A DNA stretch of 64,000 nt from Pseudomonadota bacterium (GCA_022843465.1 JALHNO010000022.1:1-64000), one strand, 5' to 3'. Shown: positions 53,679 through 63,319, counted from the first letter of the stretch. A program made the numbers and translations. Notes: generated from the sequence alone by a model not told the origin.

Positions 53679-55730
53679 TCACGTATGCGGCATCACCATT
53701 TTGCAACGCGCACAAGATTGTGCGAGCAAGGGGCCGATGCAGGTGCCTCCAGGATACGGGTCATCCAACTGCTCAAAATAGGCAAAGAACTCGCGTCGAG
53801 ACTTGGCGTACCAGAAGTAGACGGGCGCTGAGTGCTGGCTGGTCAGAAATCCACGCCAATAGCGCCGTGGATCGTCCGTATCTTCGAGCTCGAGCACCCA
53901 AGCGCCCCACTTGGCAGACCAACCCAACGCGACGGTGCGCAATGGCTCAAATCGGGCCGCGCTTTCAGCTCGCACGATAGACGCCGCCGCCGAGTGGTGA
54001 CGGGCCTTAGTCAATCGTTCACGGGTCTTGGGCGACTCAGTCAGCGCGTTCTGGAACAGACCCGCCGGGCGCCAAGCCAATCCCTCGCAATCGAACAGGG
54101 CAATACAGACCGTTGTCGCACGCGAATAGGCACAGAACAACTCCTCATCGGTCAGTGAATGCGCATCAGCAATGACGACCGCAGGCGATTCCATTCCGCG
54201 AAATCGAGCCGCAGTCTCGACATCAATACTTCGGCCCGCCAATCGAGCAGTCATCGCGAGCTTGCTGACCGAACTGGTCAAGACCACAATGTCGCGCTCG
54301 CTCATTCCCTCTTTGATTAGTTTGTCGATGCAGGATTCAAGCTCGGTAGGCGAGGGGTCCAAGATGCGTTCCTGCAGCGTGTCCTCGGCCGGCGCGCGCG
54401 ACGAGCTCACTTGGTAGCTCGGCTTGGCGATATCGATCAAGCGATCGGTGATCGCGCGTGGCATCCGCGCGACCTGGGTCAGCAAGTAGGAATCCGATGC
54501 CCCGACAATTGTCTGGATTTCGGCTAATCCGGCCCCCTCGCGCTCGAAACAGAAACGCTGGGTCTCGTCGCAGAACGCAGTGGCCGGTCCCGACCCAACG
54601 GACCTAATCAAGAGTTCAAGCCAGGCAGGGCGGAACGCTTGTGCCTCGTCGACCACCAACGCGTCGAAACGTGGAAGCGCGCTCTTCGCCAGGGCCGCTG
54701 ATAAGTCACTCAAACATTCGTGGTCGAACCAATCCCGAGTGTCAGTGACCGGACAGCGCTTAAGAACGCGACGTGCATCAGCGCAGTACTTGTGCCAGTG
54801 CGTGGCCAAGCAGTTCGGGCCGAGGCTAGCCAGCTGCTCACGAAGGCGGTCCGCGAGCCGCGCGTTGAATGTCACAACCAGCACCCGCTTGTTCTGGCGC
54901 GAGAGCATCCGCACCAATTCGATGGCCAACAGGGTTTTGCCCGTTCCTGGCCAACCCGTGACAACATTCCGCTGATTTCGGCCGAGATGCTGCAAGGCGC
55001 TCGCCTGTTCAGGTGTCAGGCGCAACCAGAATTCGCGATCCGTCGCAGCGCGCGCTGCCCACATGGGGCTGCCATCAAAGGCTGGACACAAGGCGTCCAG
55101 GATCTGATTCAAGCGGAGATCGCCTAACGCCCCAACCCTCAAGGCTCGCCGCCAGTATGCCATCAGGTCAATGACTTGTTCTCGCATTTTCGGTAACGCG
55201 CTCTGATCAATCACGATCCGTCTCGGCGACCCCATAGAGCGGTCAACCAGCCCGGGCCCGAGCGCCGCGTCCGGGAACACGCTGTGCGGGAACACCAAAC
55301 CATATCCGATTTTGACATTCACGCCGGTGCCGCCGAGCCAGCGGGCCAATCCATGGACGTTGTGCCGGGTTTGTCGAAGCACATCGACGTCTGTGCCGCA
55401 CGTGACTCGCGCGAAAGCCGCACCGTGAATCGTGTAGCGACCTGACTTCACTTCCAATGCCAAAAGGCCATGGTCCGGGTGAAGAATCAGAAAGTCGATC
55501 TCGCCTGTGGGCGCATAGTTGGGATCTACGGATCGGACCGCCGCACTCAGCCAAGGCAGACTGTGGATGACGACGAAGTCGTCCGGGAGTTGAGACTTGA
55601 GAAGATAGAAGACGCTGTACTCGCCGGGTGGCGCGTCAGCCTGGATTGGTCCACCCGCCGGAATCATGCGGGCCATCAGTGCGTCTGCCCTATGCCAGTC
55701 AAGGTTGCCAACACGACGTTCATTCGCCAA
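53679..55730 (-). CDS. NERD nuclease-domain / SF1 helicase
   Basis: 683 residues. Residues ~30-200 form a NERD-type nuclease domain with GEIDFLIL (Glu 77, Asp 79) and ALEVKSG (Glu 93, Lys 95). A superfamily 1 helicase follows, with Walker A GWPGTGKT (259-266), DALVVDEAQAFRP (motif II) and a later VVLTSSVSKLA region. NERD-UvrD fusions appear in phage-defence and DNA-repair contexts (family). It starts 15 bases after the small helical gene, so the two are co-transcribed. Confidence 0.88.
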   Translation of the reverse strand: MANERRVGNLDWHRADALMARMIPAGGPIQADAPPGEYSVFYLLKSQLPDDFVVIHSLPWLSAAVRSVDPNYAPTGEIDFLILHPDHGLLALEVKSGRYTIHGAAFARVTCGTDVDVLRQTRHNVHGLARWLGGTGVNVKIGYGLVFPHSVFPDAALGPGLVDRSMGSPRRIVIDQSALPKMREQVIDLMAYWRRALRVGALGDLRLNQILDALCPAFDGSPMWAARAATDREFWLRLTPEQASALQHLGRNQRNVVTGWPGTGKTLLAIELVRMLSRQNKRVLVVTFNARLADRLREQLASLGPNCLATHWHKYCADARRVLKRCPVTDTRDWFDHECLSDLSAALAKSALPRFDALVVDEAQAFRPAWLELLIRSVGSGPATAFCDETQRFCFEREGAGLAEIQTIVGASDSYLLTQVARMPRAITDRLIDIAKPSYQVSSSRAPAEDTLQERILDPSPTELESCIDKLIKEGMSERDIVVLTSSVSKLAMTARLAGRSIDVETAARFRGMESPAVVIADAHSLTDEELFCAYSRATTVCIALFDCEGLAWRPAGLFQNALTESPKTRERLTKARHHSAAASIVRAESAARFEPLRTVALGWSAKWGAWVLELEDTDDPRRYWRGFLTSQHSAPVYFWYAKSRREFFAYFEQLDDPYPGGTCIGPLLAQSCARCKMVMPHT

Positions 55731-55745
55731 TGCGCCATGATCCGA

Positions 55746-56087
55746 CTATTCGTCATCTTCGCTGTCCGGATCCACTGCCAGCAACTGCGATAGCGCTTCC
55801 TGGATCGACTCCAGCTTGCTTATCATGTCTGACACCTGATCATCGAGGTCGGCGGCCAGTTCAAGCAGGTCACCGATCTTGCTTCGCGCCCCCTCATTGA
55901 GGGCGGCCACGGCCAGTTGATGCAACCGAAGCAAATCCGTGCGGAGCTGCAGCGGGCGGCCACCTTGCCCGTCTTTGAAATCATCCCTCAGCTGATCAAC
56001 CGTATCAACCGCTTGCAACAACGCGAGCGTGTCGAATTCTTGGTCCGAAAGGCGGTTCTTCGCGGGTTTGTTTTTACGCTGTGTCAT
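55746..56087 (-). CDS. Small acidic helical protein between HEPN-like and NERD-helicase genes
   Basis: 113 residues, nearly all helical (IGDLLELAADLDDQVSDMISKLESIQEALSQLL) with an acidic tail (DPDSEDDE) and a basic N-terminus. No recognised family. It might be a partner or linker of the two flanking proteins; the spacing (48 and 15 bases) supports one operon. Confidence 0.6.
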   Translation of the reverse strand: MTQRKNKPAKNRLSDQEFDTLALLQAVDTVDQLRDDFKDGQGGRPLQLRTDLLRLHQLAVAALNEGARSKIGDLLELAADLDDQVSDMISKLESIQEALSQLLAVDPDSEDDE

Positions 56088-56135
56088 GGTCCGACCCCCA
56101 AATCCTCGGTCAATATCGTTACGCGCCAGAGTTAT

Positions 56136-57836
56136 CTAGAATGCTTCCGGGAGAATTGCCTGGATTTCGGTGAGGCTCGCATGCAGTTCTGTCGCGAGTG
56201 CCTCGATGTGCCCTCTCGGCGACTTGAACTCCTTCAACAACTGGCGACGCATCTCGGTCGCTTCGTTGCCTCCCGTATGAGCGGAGAGCTTCGATCGCAG
56301 TTGCTGAAGCTGCTCCAGCGGGGCCACGAGTTCGCGGGCACGCTCGTCATCGACACTAAGTCCAATCAGCGCCTCGCGTAGCCACCTGATAGAACGCCAA
56401 CTTTTGTCTTCGGGGCGTCCCAGCGTCTTGGCCAATTTCTTCAACGCACCATGATCGAGCCCTTCAACAACGACCTTGGTCAAGTCGATGATGACGTCAT
56501 CCCAAGGCTTGAGCGCGGCCGTGAGCGGGTAGTTCACATGGTCGAGCAATTCAGGCTGCTTGAGACGGAACCAATGCGGGCATTCACGATGGAGTCGAGC
56601 CAGCAAGGCCTTCAAATCGCGCAGTCCATTAGGTTCCGTGTCTGGTCTTCCCTCGAAGTCACTGACGAACGCACGCTTTGAGATGGTCCCTTTTGGAGGC
56701 TCATTAAACGACTTCCAGTAGCGCTGCTCGGCGATCGGTAGGTTCCCCAGGTAGACGATGTACGTGTGAACTTGTGCAGCTTCGTTGACGTCGTAGGTCT
56801 TCAGCGACCACGCGTTGCGACAGCTCAGCGTGCGGTCAGTCAAGCGGTATTTTTCTCGATCAGCCTTGTACTTGTCGAGTACTTGTGACTTGAAGAACAC
56901 CGGTGAGGTTTCATAGGGAGCTCTGGAATCTGGCTCAAAATAGCTTGCCAGCGCGTCAGGCGAGCAGCTGCATTCGACGACCTGATCATTCTTCCTATCC
57001 TGGACCAGGAACGTCTCGTACTCCTCGGCTGCGTGGACTCGAGCGTACGCTAACTCCCCTAGTTCACGAGCCGATCTCGCTGGCGCAACAAACTGTACAC
57101 CACGAAAGCACGAAGCCTTCTCATAGATTGCGAACTTGCATACCAAGGTCCTTTCATCATCCGTGTACCTCTTGATGCGATTCGGATCGAATGGTATGTC
57201 GAATGTTGGTAGCCACGCACAATCAAACATTTGCGCGAGACAAGCATTGGTACTTGCAAGATAGGCCTCGAGCACCTTTCCATCGATCCACACCAGTGTC
57301 GCCATGTCGTCGGCTGAAAGGCGATGCTCAATCACACCCGCAATTTCCTCAATATCGCCCTCATCATCCAGCCGGCACCAAGCCATTCGCTCTTCGAGCC
57401 AATGCAATCCGTGGGCGATGGTGATGTCCTGTGACAACTCGAAGTAGGTCTTTTGGCCAATTCGTCCATCAAAAGATCGGCCGAAAACCAGTTGGGTCGC
57501 GCCTTGCAATGGCTCTGGCTGCTGGTCGTCCCAAGGTGTATGCCGTTCGATGCGAGCGCCATCTCCGCCGCCATAAACCAGGCCACAAGTGGCTGCGTCG
57601 AAGGGGTTGGCACTCCATTCTGTCAGCCTGTCCCAGGAGCGTTCGATGTTCGTCGCCGGTACACTCACCGCATGCACGAAGATCGATGAAGTGCCTAGAG
57701 AAGAAGCATATAACGCTACGCGTTCACTGCTGCGCTGCATGCGCAGCCACTTAAAGAACTCAAGGGACTCAAGGTCAGTTGCATTCCCTGCTCGATGGCC
57801 TATTTGCCATATCACATCCAGCTTCATGGTAGCCAT
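56136..57836 (-). CDS. HEPN-like candidate effector (unknown family)
   Basis: About 566 residues from ATG 57836 (MATMKLDV); an upstream codon gives 575. I do not recognise the N-terminal two thirds, which look globular with many Trp/Tyr. Near the C-terminus LQQLRSKLSAHTGG places Arg 514 and His 520 as RxxxxxH within a helical segment, the pattern of HEPN ribonuclease active sites. This is suggestive, not proof. It is the first gene of the four-gene unit. Confidence 0.6.
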   Translation of the reverse strand: MATMKLDVIWQIGHRAGNATDLESLEFFKWLRMQRSSERVALYASSLGTSSIFVHAVSVPATNIERSWDRLTEWSANPFDAATCGLVYGGGDGARIERHTPWDDQQPEPLQGATQLVFGRSFDGRIGQKTYFELSQDITIAHGLHWLEERMAWCRLDDEGDIEEIAGVIEHRLSADDMATLVWIDGKVLEAYLASTNACLAQMFDCAWLPTFDIPFDPNRIKRYTDDERTLVCKFAIYEKASCFRGVQFVAPARSARELGELAYARVHAAEEYETFLVQDRKNDQVVECSCSPDALASYFEPDSRAPYETSPVFFKSQVLDKYKADREKYRLTDRTLSCRNAWSLKTYDVNEAAQVHTYIVYLGNLPIAEQRYWKSFNEPPKGTISKRAFVSDFEGRPDTEPNGLRDLKALLARLHRECPHWFRLKQPELLDHVNYPLTAALKPWDDVIIDLTKVVVEGLDHGALKKLAKTLGRPEDKSWRSIRWLREALIGLSVDDERARELVAPLEQLQQLRSKLSAHTGGNEATEMRRQLLKEFKSPRGHIEALATELHASLTEIQAILPEAF

Positions 57837-58130
57837 AGTGTGAGGTGATTTTTTGGGACCCAATTGCTTACCGAGTTTGCGATGTAATCCTTACAACCGC
57901 AAGAACGCTTTTCAGTTTTCTGATGCCGAGCCAGTATGGGCTTGCGCCGTGCTCAGACGATGTCCCCTCGCAACACGCTGGGTGACATGGTAGCCGCTTG
58001 CTGCTCTTCCTCGGCCATCGTACTGCGGCGCTGGCCGGGTTTCGATTTGATCTTGTTTCAGACTTCCAAGCAGATGGCATCCTGGAGAACGATTTCGCGT
58101 GGCAGTTTCGCGACCAAAATGGCTAGCGCG
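57837..58130. other. Gap upstream of the HEPN-like gene
   Basis: About 290 bases with no convincing gene. It should hold the promoter of the four-gene unit. No clear operator was seen. Confidence 0.45.
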
Positions 58131-58706
58131 TCATTTTCGCCGCTTCGCGCTCTTTCGCCGAGGGGATGCTCTCGAATCGCGCGGCGAAGACGGAATCGCG
58201 TCAGCATCGCAGGGCATCAAGTATCGTTGCACTGACCGGGCATCCCGCAGCCCCATTGAGGTGGCCAGCGTGCGCGCATGTAAGGCATGGATCTGACCTA
58301 ACGCGTGGCCCAGGGTGGCGCGCGCCTGCCGAATATTTAGCGGCTCGGCCAGTCCCGCTGCCTCGCCAGCCTTTCTCAGGATGCGCCAAATGGAGATGCG
58401 GGAGAGAGAGCCCCCGGATCGGCTCCGAAAAAACAGGCTACGTGGCCGAGCTGGATCAGCGAGCGCCCGCCAAGCGCTAGAGCGCTCGGTTCGAAGGGGT
58501 AGCCAATCGCCAGAAGTGCTACGTCGAATTCGGCCAAGCGACAAATCGACGTCTTGCTGCTGAAGTGCTGCGACCTCGCCAGCGCGGAAACCATTGAGAA
58601 CTACGGCCTCAAATGCGGCGATCGACTGTTCGCTGAATCCCTGCAATGCAAGGATGCGTGACAGTCCAGCAAACGGTGCTGGCAATTTCAAGGGAGCGTT
58701 TCGCAT
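58131..58706 (-). CDS. Tyrosine-recombinase-like protein with altered active site
   Basis: 191 residues from ATG 58706. GFRAGEVAALQQQDVDLSLGRI matches the box I arginine region of tyrosine recombinases, but the later LNIRQARATLGHALGQIHALHAR lacks the usual HxxR arrangement. The N-terminal core-binding domain is missing. It may be an inactive recombinase reused as a DNA-binding protein, or a remnant. It is divergent from the methyltransferase, with repeated GTAAC motifs between. Confidence 0.55.
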   Translation of the reverse strand: MRNAPLKLPAPFAGLSRILALQGFSEQSIAAFEAVVLNGFRAGEVAALQQQDVDLSLGRIRRSTSGDWLPLRTERSSAWRALADPARPRSLFFRSRSGGSLSRISIWRILRKAGEAAGLAEPLNIRQARATLGHALGQIHALHARTLATSMGLRDARSVQRYLMPCDADAIPSSPRDSRASPRRKSAKRRK

Positions 58707-58772
58707 GTTGCTAATGTAACATAAATGCAGTAACGTTACACTAGTCAAAAGGAACTACGAAGGTATCGGGGT
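58707..58772. promoter_or_regulatory. GTAAC half-sites in a divergent promoter
   Basis: GTAAC at 58716-58720 and the perfect palindrome GTAACGTTAC at 58730-58739 lie in the 65-base gap between recombinase-like and methyltransferase genes. A small regulator binding there could control both. Half-sites are 14 bases apart. Confidence 0.45.
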
Positions 58773-59735
58773 ATGGCACGGCGAAAGACCATTAAAGTTG
58801 GCGACCTATTCGCAGGAGCGGGCCTCTTCAGCCAAGCGTTCAATGAGGCAGGAGGGAATTTGAAGTTTGCGATCGAGCTCGACCCTTTGGCCGCGAGTTC
58901 CTATGCCCGAAACGTCGGAACCGAGATCAAGACCGGTTCGGTTGTGAGCCAAAAGGTCTTCCCGGCTTGCGACGTTATCGTCGCCGGCCCACCTTGTCAG
59001 GGGTTTAGCACGCTCGGTCGACGCGATCCGAAAGATGTTCGGAATAGCCTGTGCCTAGTCGTCCCGCAGTGGGCAGAACGCTGCCGTGCACAAGTTGTGG
59101 TCGTCGAAAACGTGCCTCCGTTTTTGGCGTCTCCGTCATGGAAATTGATGCGTGACGCATTTGAGGCTCGTCAGTATGAAGTCGCCACTTGGACTTTGGA
59201 TGCAGTTGACTTTGGCGTGCCGCAACGTCGACGGCGATCATTCACGATCGCTTCGAAAATCGGACTTCCGGAACCGCCCAAGCCTGTCCAAGCGACGACA
59301 ATTGCTCATGTTTTCAAAAGGCTTCGACGCAATGATCCGATGCATGTTTGGCCGGAAGGCTCGGACTTGATGAAACACCGACTCGCGCTGCTTCCCGAGA
59401 ATGGAGACCGTCGCGATCTACTTTTGGCTTCCCCTGAACTGTGTCCACCCTCATGGTGGAAGATCGGATGTCAAGCGACGGACGTCTGGGGTCGCATGAA
59501 GTTGAACGCACCCGCCAACACTCTGCGCTGTGACTTTCAGAATCCGTCCAAGGGTCGTTATGTGCACCCAACAGAAAGTCGCGTGATCTCGCTTCGGGAA
59601 GGCGCTCGCCTCCAACAGATTCCAGACTCCTGGGTGCTCAATGGCCACCGAACAGCGATTACGCGCCAGATTGGCAACGGCGTGCCGCTTGGTCTGGGCC
59701 GGGCAATAGCGCAACAGGTCATGAACTTGTTCTAA
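58773..59735 (+). CDS. C5-cytosine DNA methyltransferase
   Basis: 320 residues with the motif order I (DLFAGAGLFSQAF), IV (GPPCQGFS, catalytic Cys 75), VI (VVVENVPP), VIII (QRRRRSF) and X (QIGNGVPLGLGRAIA). The small size leaves a short target-recognition region. It methylates DNA at an unknown site, probably protecting host DNA in the neighbouring restriction-type system. It ends 36 bases from the convergent ATPase-nuclease gene. Confidence 0.93.
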   Translation: MARRKTIKVGDLFAGAGLFSQAFNEAGGNLKFAIELDPLAASSYARNVGTEIKTGSVVSQKVFPACDVIVAGPPCQGFSTLGRRDPKDVRNSLCLVVPQWAERCRAQVVVVENVPPFLASPSWKLMRDAFEARQYEVATWTLDAVDFGVPQRRRRSFTIASKIGLPEPPKPVQATTIAHVFKRLRRNDPMHVWPEGSDLMKHRLALLPENGDRRDLLLASPELCPPSWWKIGCQATDVWGRMKLNAPANTLRCDFQNPSKGRYVHPTESRVISLREGARLQQIPDSWVLNGHRTAITRQIGNGVPLGLGRAIAQQVMNLF

Positions 59736-59771
59736 GTCCCGCAGCGAGATATCCCGGTCCGCTGGCGCGAA

Positions 59772-61907
59772 CTATGTAGCATCCGTTCCAGGTGTGACTT
59801 GTTCGTCGTCCCTTTCATCACGCTCAAGGGCTTCAATGGCACCCAGGTGAATCGCTCTGGCGCGCTCGATCAAGTCGATCAAGCCAATGACCTCCCATTC
59901 TTCGCTTGGGCCGCGCTTCTTGATCTCTCGAAGCAAGCGCTTGCTGCCTTCCGCGCGCGAATTGGAATCTGGCATCGCACCAATGAGTATCCCGGTGACA
60001 GACACTGGTTTACCGGGGTACTCGGTTTCCAGGAAATCGTTAACCTTGCTGAGGTAGCTCTTAAGCTGTTCAAGATGTTCATAGGCGAGTGGCAGGCTCG
60101 GGGATTTCAGCTCGACCACTACGACATTTCGCGGGTCGGTACCGGTCCCGAGTAAGAACACCAGATCAGGCCGCTTCAAGTCTTGAATGGAGCTACTGAC
60201 GTCGGCATGGCAGTCGATACTCAGGCACTGGGCAATCTTGGATACGACTTTGCTCATATCCATATCACTGACAATCGGGCGAATCCACTCGGGTCGAACC
60301 AACCAGGGCTGCGCTTTGAATAGTTCGTGAAGTTGTTTCTCTGAGCCAATTTTCCGCCAGTGCTCGGCCCCCTCGATTTCGAGCGCGATCAATGCTCTGA
60401 TTCCATCCCGTCTGGCGCGATAGAGTTTAAGCGCATCGCTCTTCTCAATCGCCGCCAATTCCCGTAGCTCCTTTGCAACACGCCCAATCGTTTCGGGGTG
60501 GGTACCGAGCTCGCTCAATCGAAGGAGAACTTCGGTCGCGTTGGCTGCATTCAGTACCAAGGGTACGATCGTCCGGAATTCCTCACTGTCAACACCGTGC
60601 CTGGCCGCCATTGTCGTGATCAGCTTCTTCGTAGCCGAGCGCGTTCGTGAGGGGAGCTGCGCGGCAATCTTGGAAAGCATTTGAGAATTCGGGTTGGAGT
60701 CAATCTCGGTTTCGGCCTGTTTGTCCCGAAACTTGGAGTGAGCCGCGATGGCTGCCTTCATGATTTCGGTGATCAGTCCCAGGAATTTCTCGACCAATTC
60801 GCTGTCCTGACGGAGGTTGGTACGATTCGTGTTGATGATGTCTACACCAAATCGATCAAGGTCGTCCGCGACGACGATGCACTCCATGTACGACTGAGCA
60901 TGGAAATTGTGCATACCGGTCGGCAAGTCAAGCAGGGTCGGTCCGGCGGCCAAGCGGCCATTGCAGTAAATGCGAGCGCCGCGTTTTGCTGCGGGCAAGT
61001 GAGAGCCCATGCGTCGAAATTTGACTTGGTACTTGAATTCAAGCGGTGCCATCAGGTCAATAGATACCGTGGCCGTCGAAAAGCCTTCAGCGTCACCACC
61101 GACCGGGTGAATGAACTCGTAGTCTGCGGCTGGCAATTCCACGGGCTCACCATTCAGCCTGATATCGAACTCTGTCGCCAGAATTCCGAAGAACGCTTCT
61201 GCGATCGTGTTGCGGATGCTGTCAACATTGTTCCTGACCGCATCGCACTTGAGCCCACTGAGCTCGACCTGGGTGTACTGCAGTGATGGCGGAAGGCCAT
61301 CAATATATTGGGCGGGCAATTGGGTAGCCGTCAAGTTAGTCGCTTTCGCCAACTTCGCAAAGTGCATCTCGAACCGGGTGGCGAAGTCTTGCCCCGCACG
61401 TTTGGTCTCGATTGTCACGCACTCGGCTGAACCAAATCCCGCAAGCTTCCCCAGGCCTTTACGTCCCATCGCGTACCGCTTGCTGGTTTCCGTTCGGACG
61501 TTTGTTTCCAGGCCGGCGGCGTCCAGTCGTCGCTTTCGATTGATTGGCAGGAAAATCTGCTCGATCTGAGCAGGCGTCATGCCATGTCCCTTATCCCGAA
61601 TCGTGACCTTGATTGCTTCCGGCAGGGCCATCAGCAGCACACGCGATCGGTGATGCGCGACGTCATTGCCGGCAGGGTCTGTATCCGATTCGGACGCCGA
61701 CTTGGCTGAATCTCGGACACGCTTTCTCGCCACAGCAATGTCTTCGACGGGAACAGTAATCTCGACAATAGGCGACTCTGCGTCATAGGCATTTGCGACA
61801 AATTCCACCAGACACTTTCCCAATGTGGTGTACATATTGATGCCCAATGCTTCCAGCATGCCACCCTGAATACTCATCGTGAATGCGTCGGGACGAGACA
61901 ATGGCAT
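59772..61907 (-). CDS. GHKL (MORC/MutL-like) ATPase with C-terminal PD-(D/E)XK nuclease
   Basis: 711 residues from the ATG behind a GGAGG. N-terminal GHKL motifs are EFVANAYDAE (Glu 35, Asn 39), DKGHGMT and GRKGLGKLAGFG. It lacks kinase H-box and receiver domains. The C-terminus carries RPDLVFLLG...VVVELKSPS with Asp 581, Glu 599 and Lys 601 (a Shedu-like PD-(D/E)XK core). GHKL ATPases next to C5 methylases are known in restriction-modification loci. A long helical linker joins the two parts. Confidence 0.87.
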   Translation of the reverse strand: MPLSRPDAFTMSIQGGMLEALGINMYTTLGKCLVEFVANAYDAESPIVEITVPVEDIAVARKRVRDSAKSASESDTDPAGNDVAHHRSRVLLMALPEAIKVTIRDKGHGMTPAQIEQIFLPINRKRRLDAAGLETNVRTETSKRYAMGRKGLGKLAGFGSAECVTIETKRAGQDFATRFEMHFAKLAKATNLTATQLPAQYIDGLPPSLQYTQVELSGLKCDAVRNNVDSIRNTIAEAFFGILATEFDIRLNGEPVELPAADYEFIHPVGGDAEGFSTATVSIDLMAPLEFKYQVKFRRMGSHLPAAKRGARIYCNGRLAAGPTLLDLPTGMHNFHAQSYMECIVVADDLDRFGVDIINTNRTNLRQDSELVEKFLGLITEIMKAAIAAHSKFRDKQAETEIDSNPNSQMLSKIAAQLPSRTRSATKKLITTMAARHGVDSEEFRTIVPLVLNAANATEVLLRLSELGTHPETIGRVAKELRELAAIEKSDALKLYRARRDGIRALIALEIEGAEHWRKIGSEKQLHELFKAQPWLVRPEWIRPIVSDMDMSKVVSKIAQCLSIDCHADVSSSIQDLKRPDLVFLLGTGTDPRNVVVVELKSPSLPLAYEHLEQLKSYLSKVNDFLETEYPGKPVSVTGILIGAMPDSNSRAEGSKRLLREIKKRGPSEEWEVIGLIDLIERARAIHLGAIEALERDERDDEQVTPGTDAT

Positions 61908-62249
61908 AGGCCCTCCAAGTAGCCACGCTAGTGTGGCAACAAGTGTCAAACAGAACAAGGCGGACGTCGCTGCGGTTAGCTGGCTGTCCACGGACTCGGA
62001 GGTTCGAGAGCACCTCGGTCAACTATTTGACTTGGAACAACTTGGTGCGTCTGGGCCATGGGTATGCGCTGTTGCCGCCACTGCGCATATATGATCTCTG
62101 AGATGGCGTTCCTGAGAGCCATCATTGAATTCAGATCGGCTTAGACTTGGTACTCGACATGACAAAGCCATTTTGGACTGTTCCAACCGATTCGGAATCT
62201 GCGCTCGGACTGCAGTTACTGACCTGGCCAGCGATCCGCGTAGTGCTAG
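61908..62249. other. Gap left of the insertion sequence
   Basis: 340 bases with no gene. It holds the promoter of the ATPase-nuclease gene on its left and ends at the CTAG target site of the IS (62246-62249). Confidence 0.5.
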
Positions 62250-62266
62250 GGAGGGTCTGAACAAGT
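62250..62266 (+). repeat. Left terminal inverted repeat of the IS
   Basis: GGAGGGTCTGAACAAGT, preceded by CTAG at 62246-62249. Confidence 0.95.
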
Positions 62267-62314
62267 CCCGCAATTTCTGGTTAGATACAGGTGTTGCGGC
62301 GAGGTTATCTCAGC

Positions 62315-63319
62315 ATGGACCAGATGAGTTTCGGTGACGCGGAATATGCGGCTAAGAAGAAGCAGACGCGTCGGGAGGTATTCCTGGCCGAGATGGAGCA
62401 GGTCGTTCCGTGGCCAGCGCTGCTGAAGGACATTGAGTCTGTGTATCCGGTCGCTGGTCGCGGCCGTCGCCCGTACCCGGTTGAGGTGATGCTCCGGGTT
62501 CACCTGATGCAGAACTGGTTCGGGTTGAGCGATCCGGCGATGGAAGAAGCGCTGTATGAGATCGTGTCGATTCGGAATTTTGCTGGGTTGACGCTGAGTG
62601 GCAGCATTCCAGACGAGACGACGATCCTGAACTTTCGGCGATTGATTGAGACGAATGATCTGGCTGCGTCGATACTGGAGCGAATCAACGGCCATTTGTC
62701 GCGCAAGGGCCTACTCCTGAAGCGCGGCACGATTGTCGATGCGACGATCATCGCCGCACCGAGTTCGACGAAGAACGCAGACGGTGAGCGGGATCCCGAG
62801 ATGCACCAGACGAAGAAGGGCAATCAGTGGTACTTCGGCATGAAGGCGCATATTGGTGTGGATGCTGACAGCGGCCTGGTGCATACAGTGGTGACGTCGG
62901 CAGCCAACGACGCTGACGTTGACCATGTTCAAAGCCTGCTGCACGGCAAAGAAGAGACGGTTTGGGCAGATGCTGGCTATCAGGGCGCCGACCGCAACAT
63001 GCGCGAGAACCGTCCGCGCAAGCAGTGCTTCCCGGAGTGGAAGATCGCGATGCGCCGGAGCAAGATCAAGGCGATGGAAGAAGGTCGGGCCAAAACCAAG
63101 ATCGAGAAGATCGAACGCAAGAAGGCGCAGGTTCGCGCGCGAGTCGAGCATGCGTTCCAGAAGGTGAAGTGCTTTTTTGGCTACAACAAGGCGCGCTTCA
63201 AGGGGCTCGCCAAGAACACCAGCCACATCATCACCCTGTTCGCCCTGGCCAATCTGCACCGAGTCAGGAGGGCGCTAATGGAAACTGCAGGAGAGTTGCG
63301 TCCGAAGTTCGCGTGTTGA
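62315..63319 (+). CDS. IS5-family transposase
   Basis: 334 residues from ATG 62315 (MDQMSFGDAEY). DDE residues are in TIVDATIIAAPSSTK (Asp), VWADAGYQG (Asp) and RARVEHAFQKVK (Glu). The C-terminal FFGYNKARFKGLAKN is typical of IS5. No frameshift; full length. Confidence 0.95.
   Translation: MDQMSFGDAEYAAKKKQTRREVFLAEMEQVVPWPALLKDIESVYPVAGRGRRPYPVEVMLRVHLMQNWFGLSDPAMEEALYEIVSIRNFAGLTLSGSIPDETTILNFRRLIETNDLAASILERINGHLSRKGLLLKRGTIVDATIIAAPSSTKNADGERDPEMHQTKKGNQWYFGMKAHIGVDADSGLVHTVVTSAANDADVDHVQSLLHGKEETVWADAGYQGADRNMRENRPRKQCFPEWKIAMRRSKIKAMEEGRAKTKIEKIERKKAQVRARVEHAFQKVKCFFGYNKARFKGLAKNTSHIITLFALANLHRVRRALMETAGELRPKFAC

Noticed and set aside
59772-61907. Two-component histidine kinase
   Set aside because: It has the GHKL fold but no H-box, HAMP or receiver neighbour; the nuclease-like C-terminus and methyltransferase neighbour fit a restriction or defence role.
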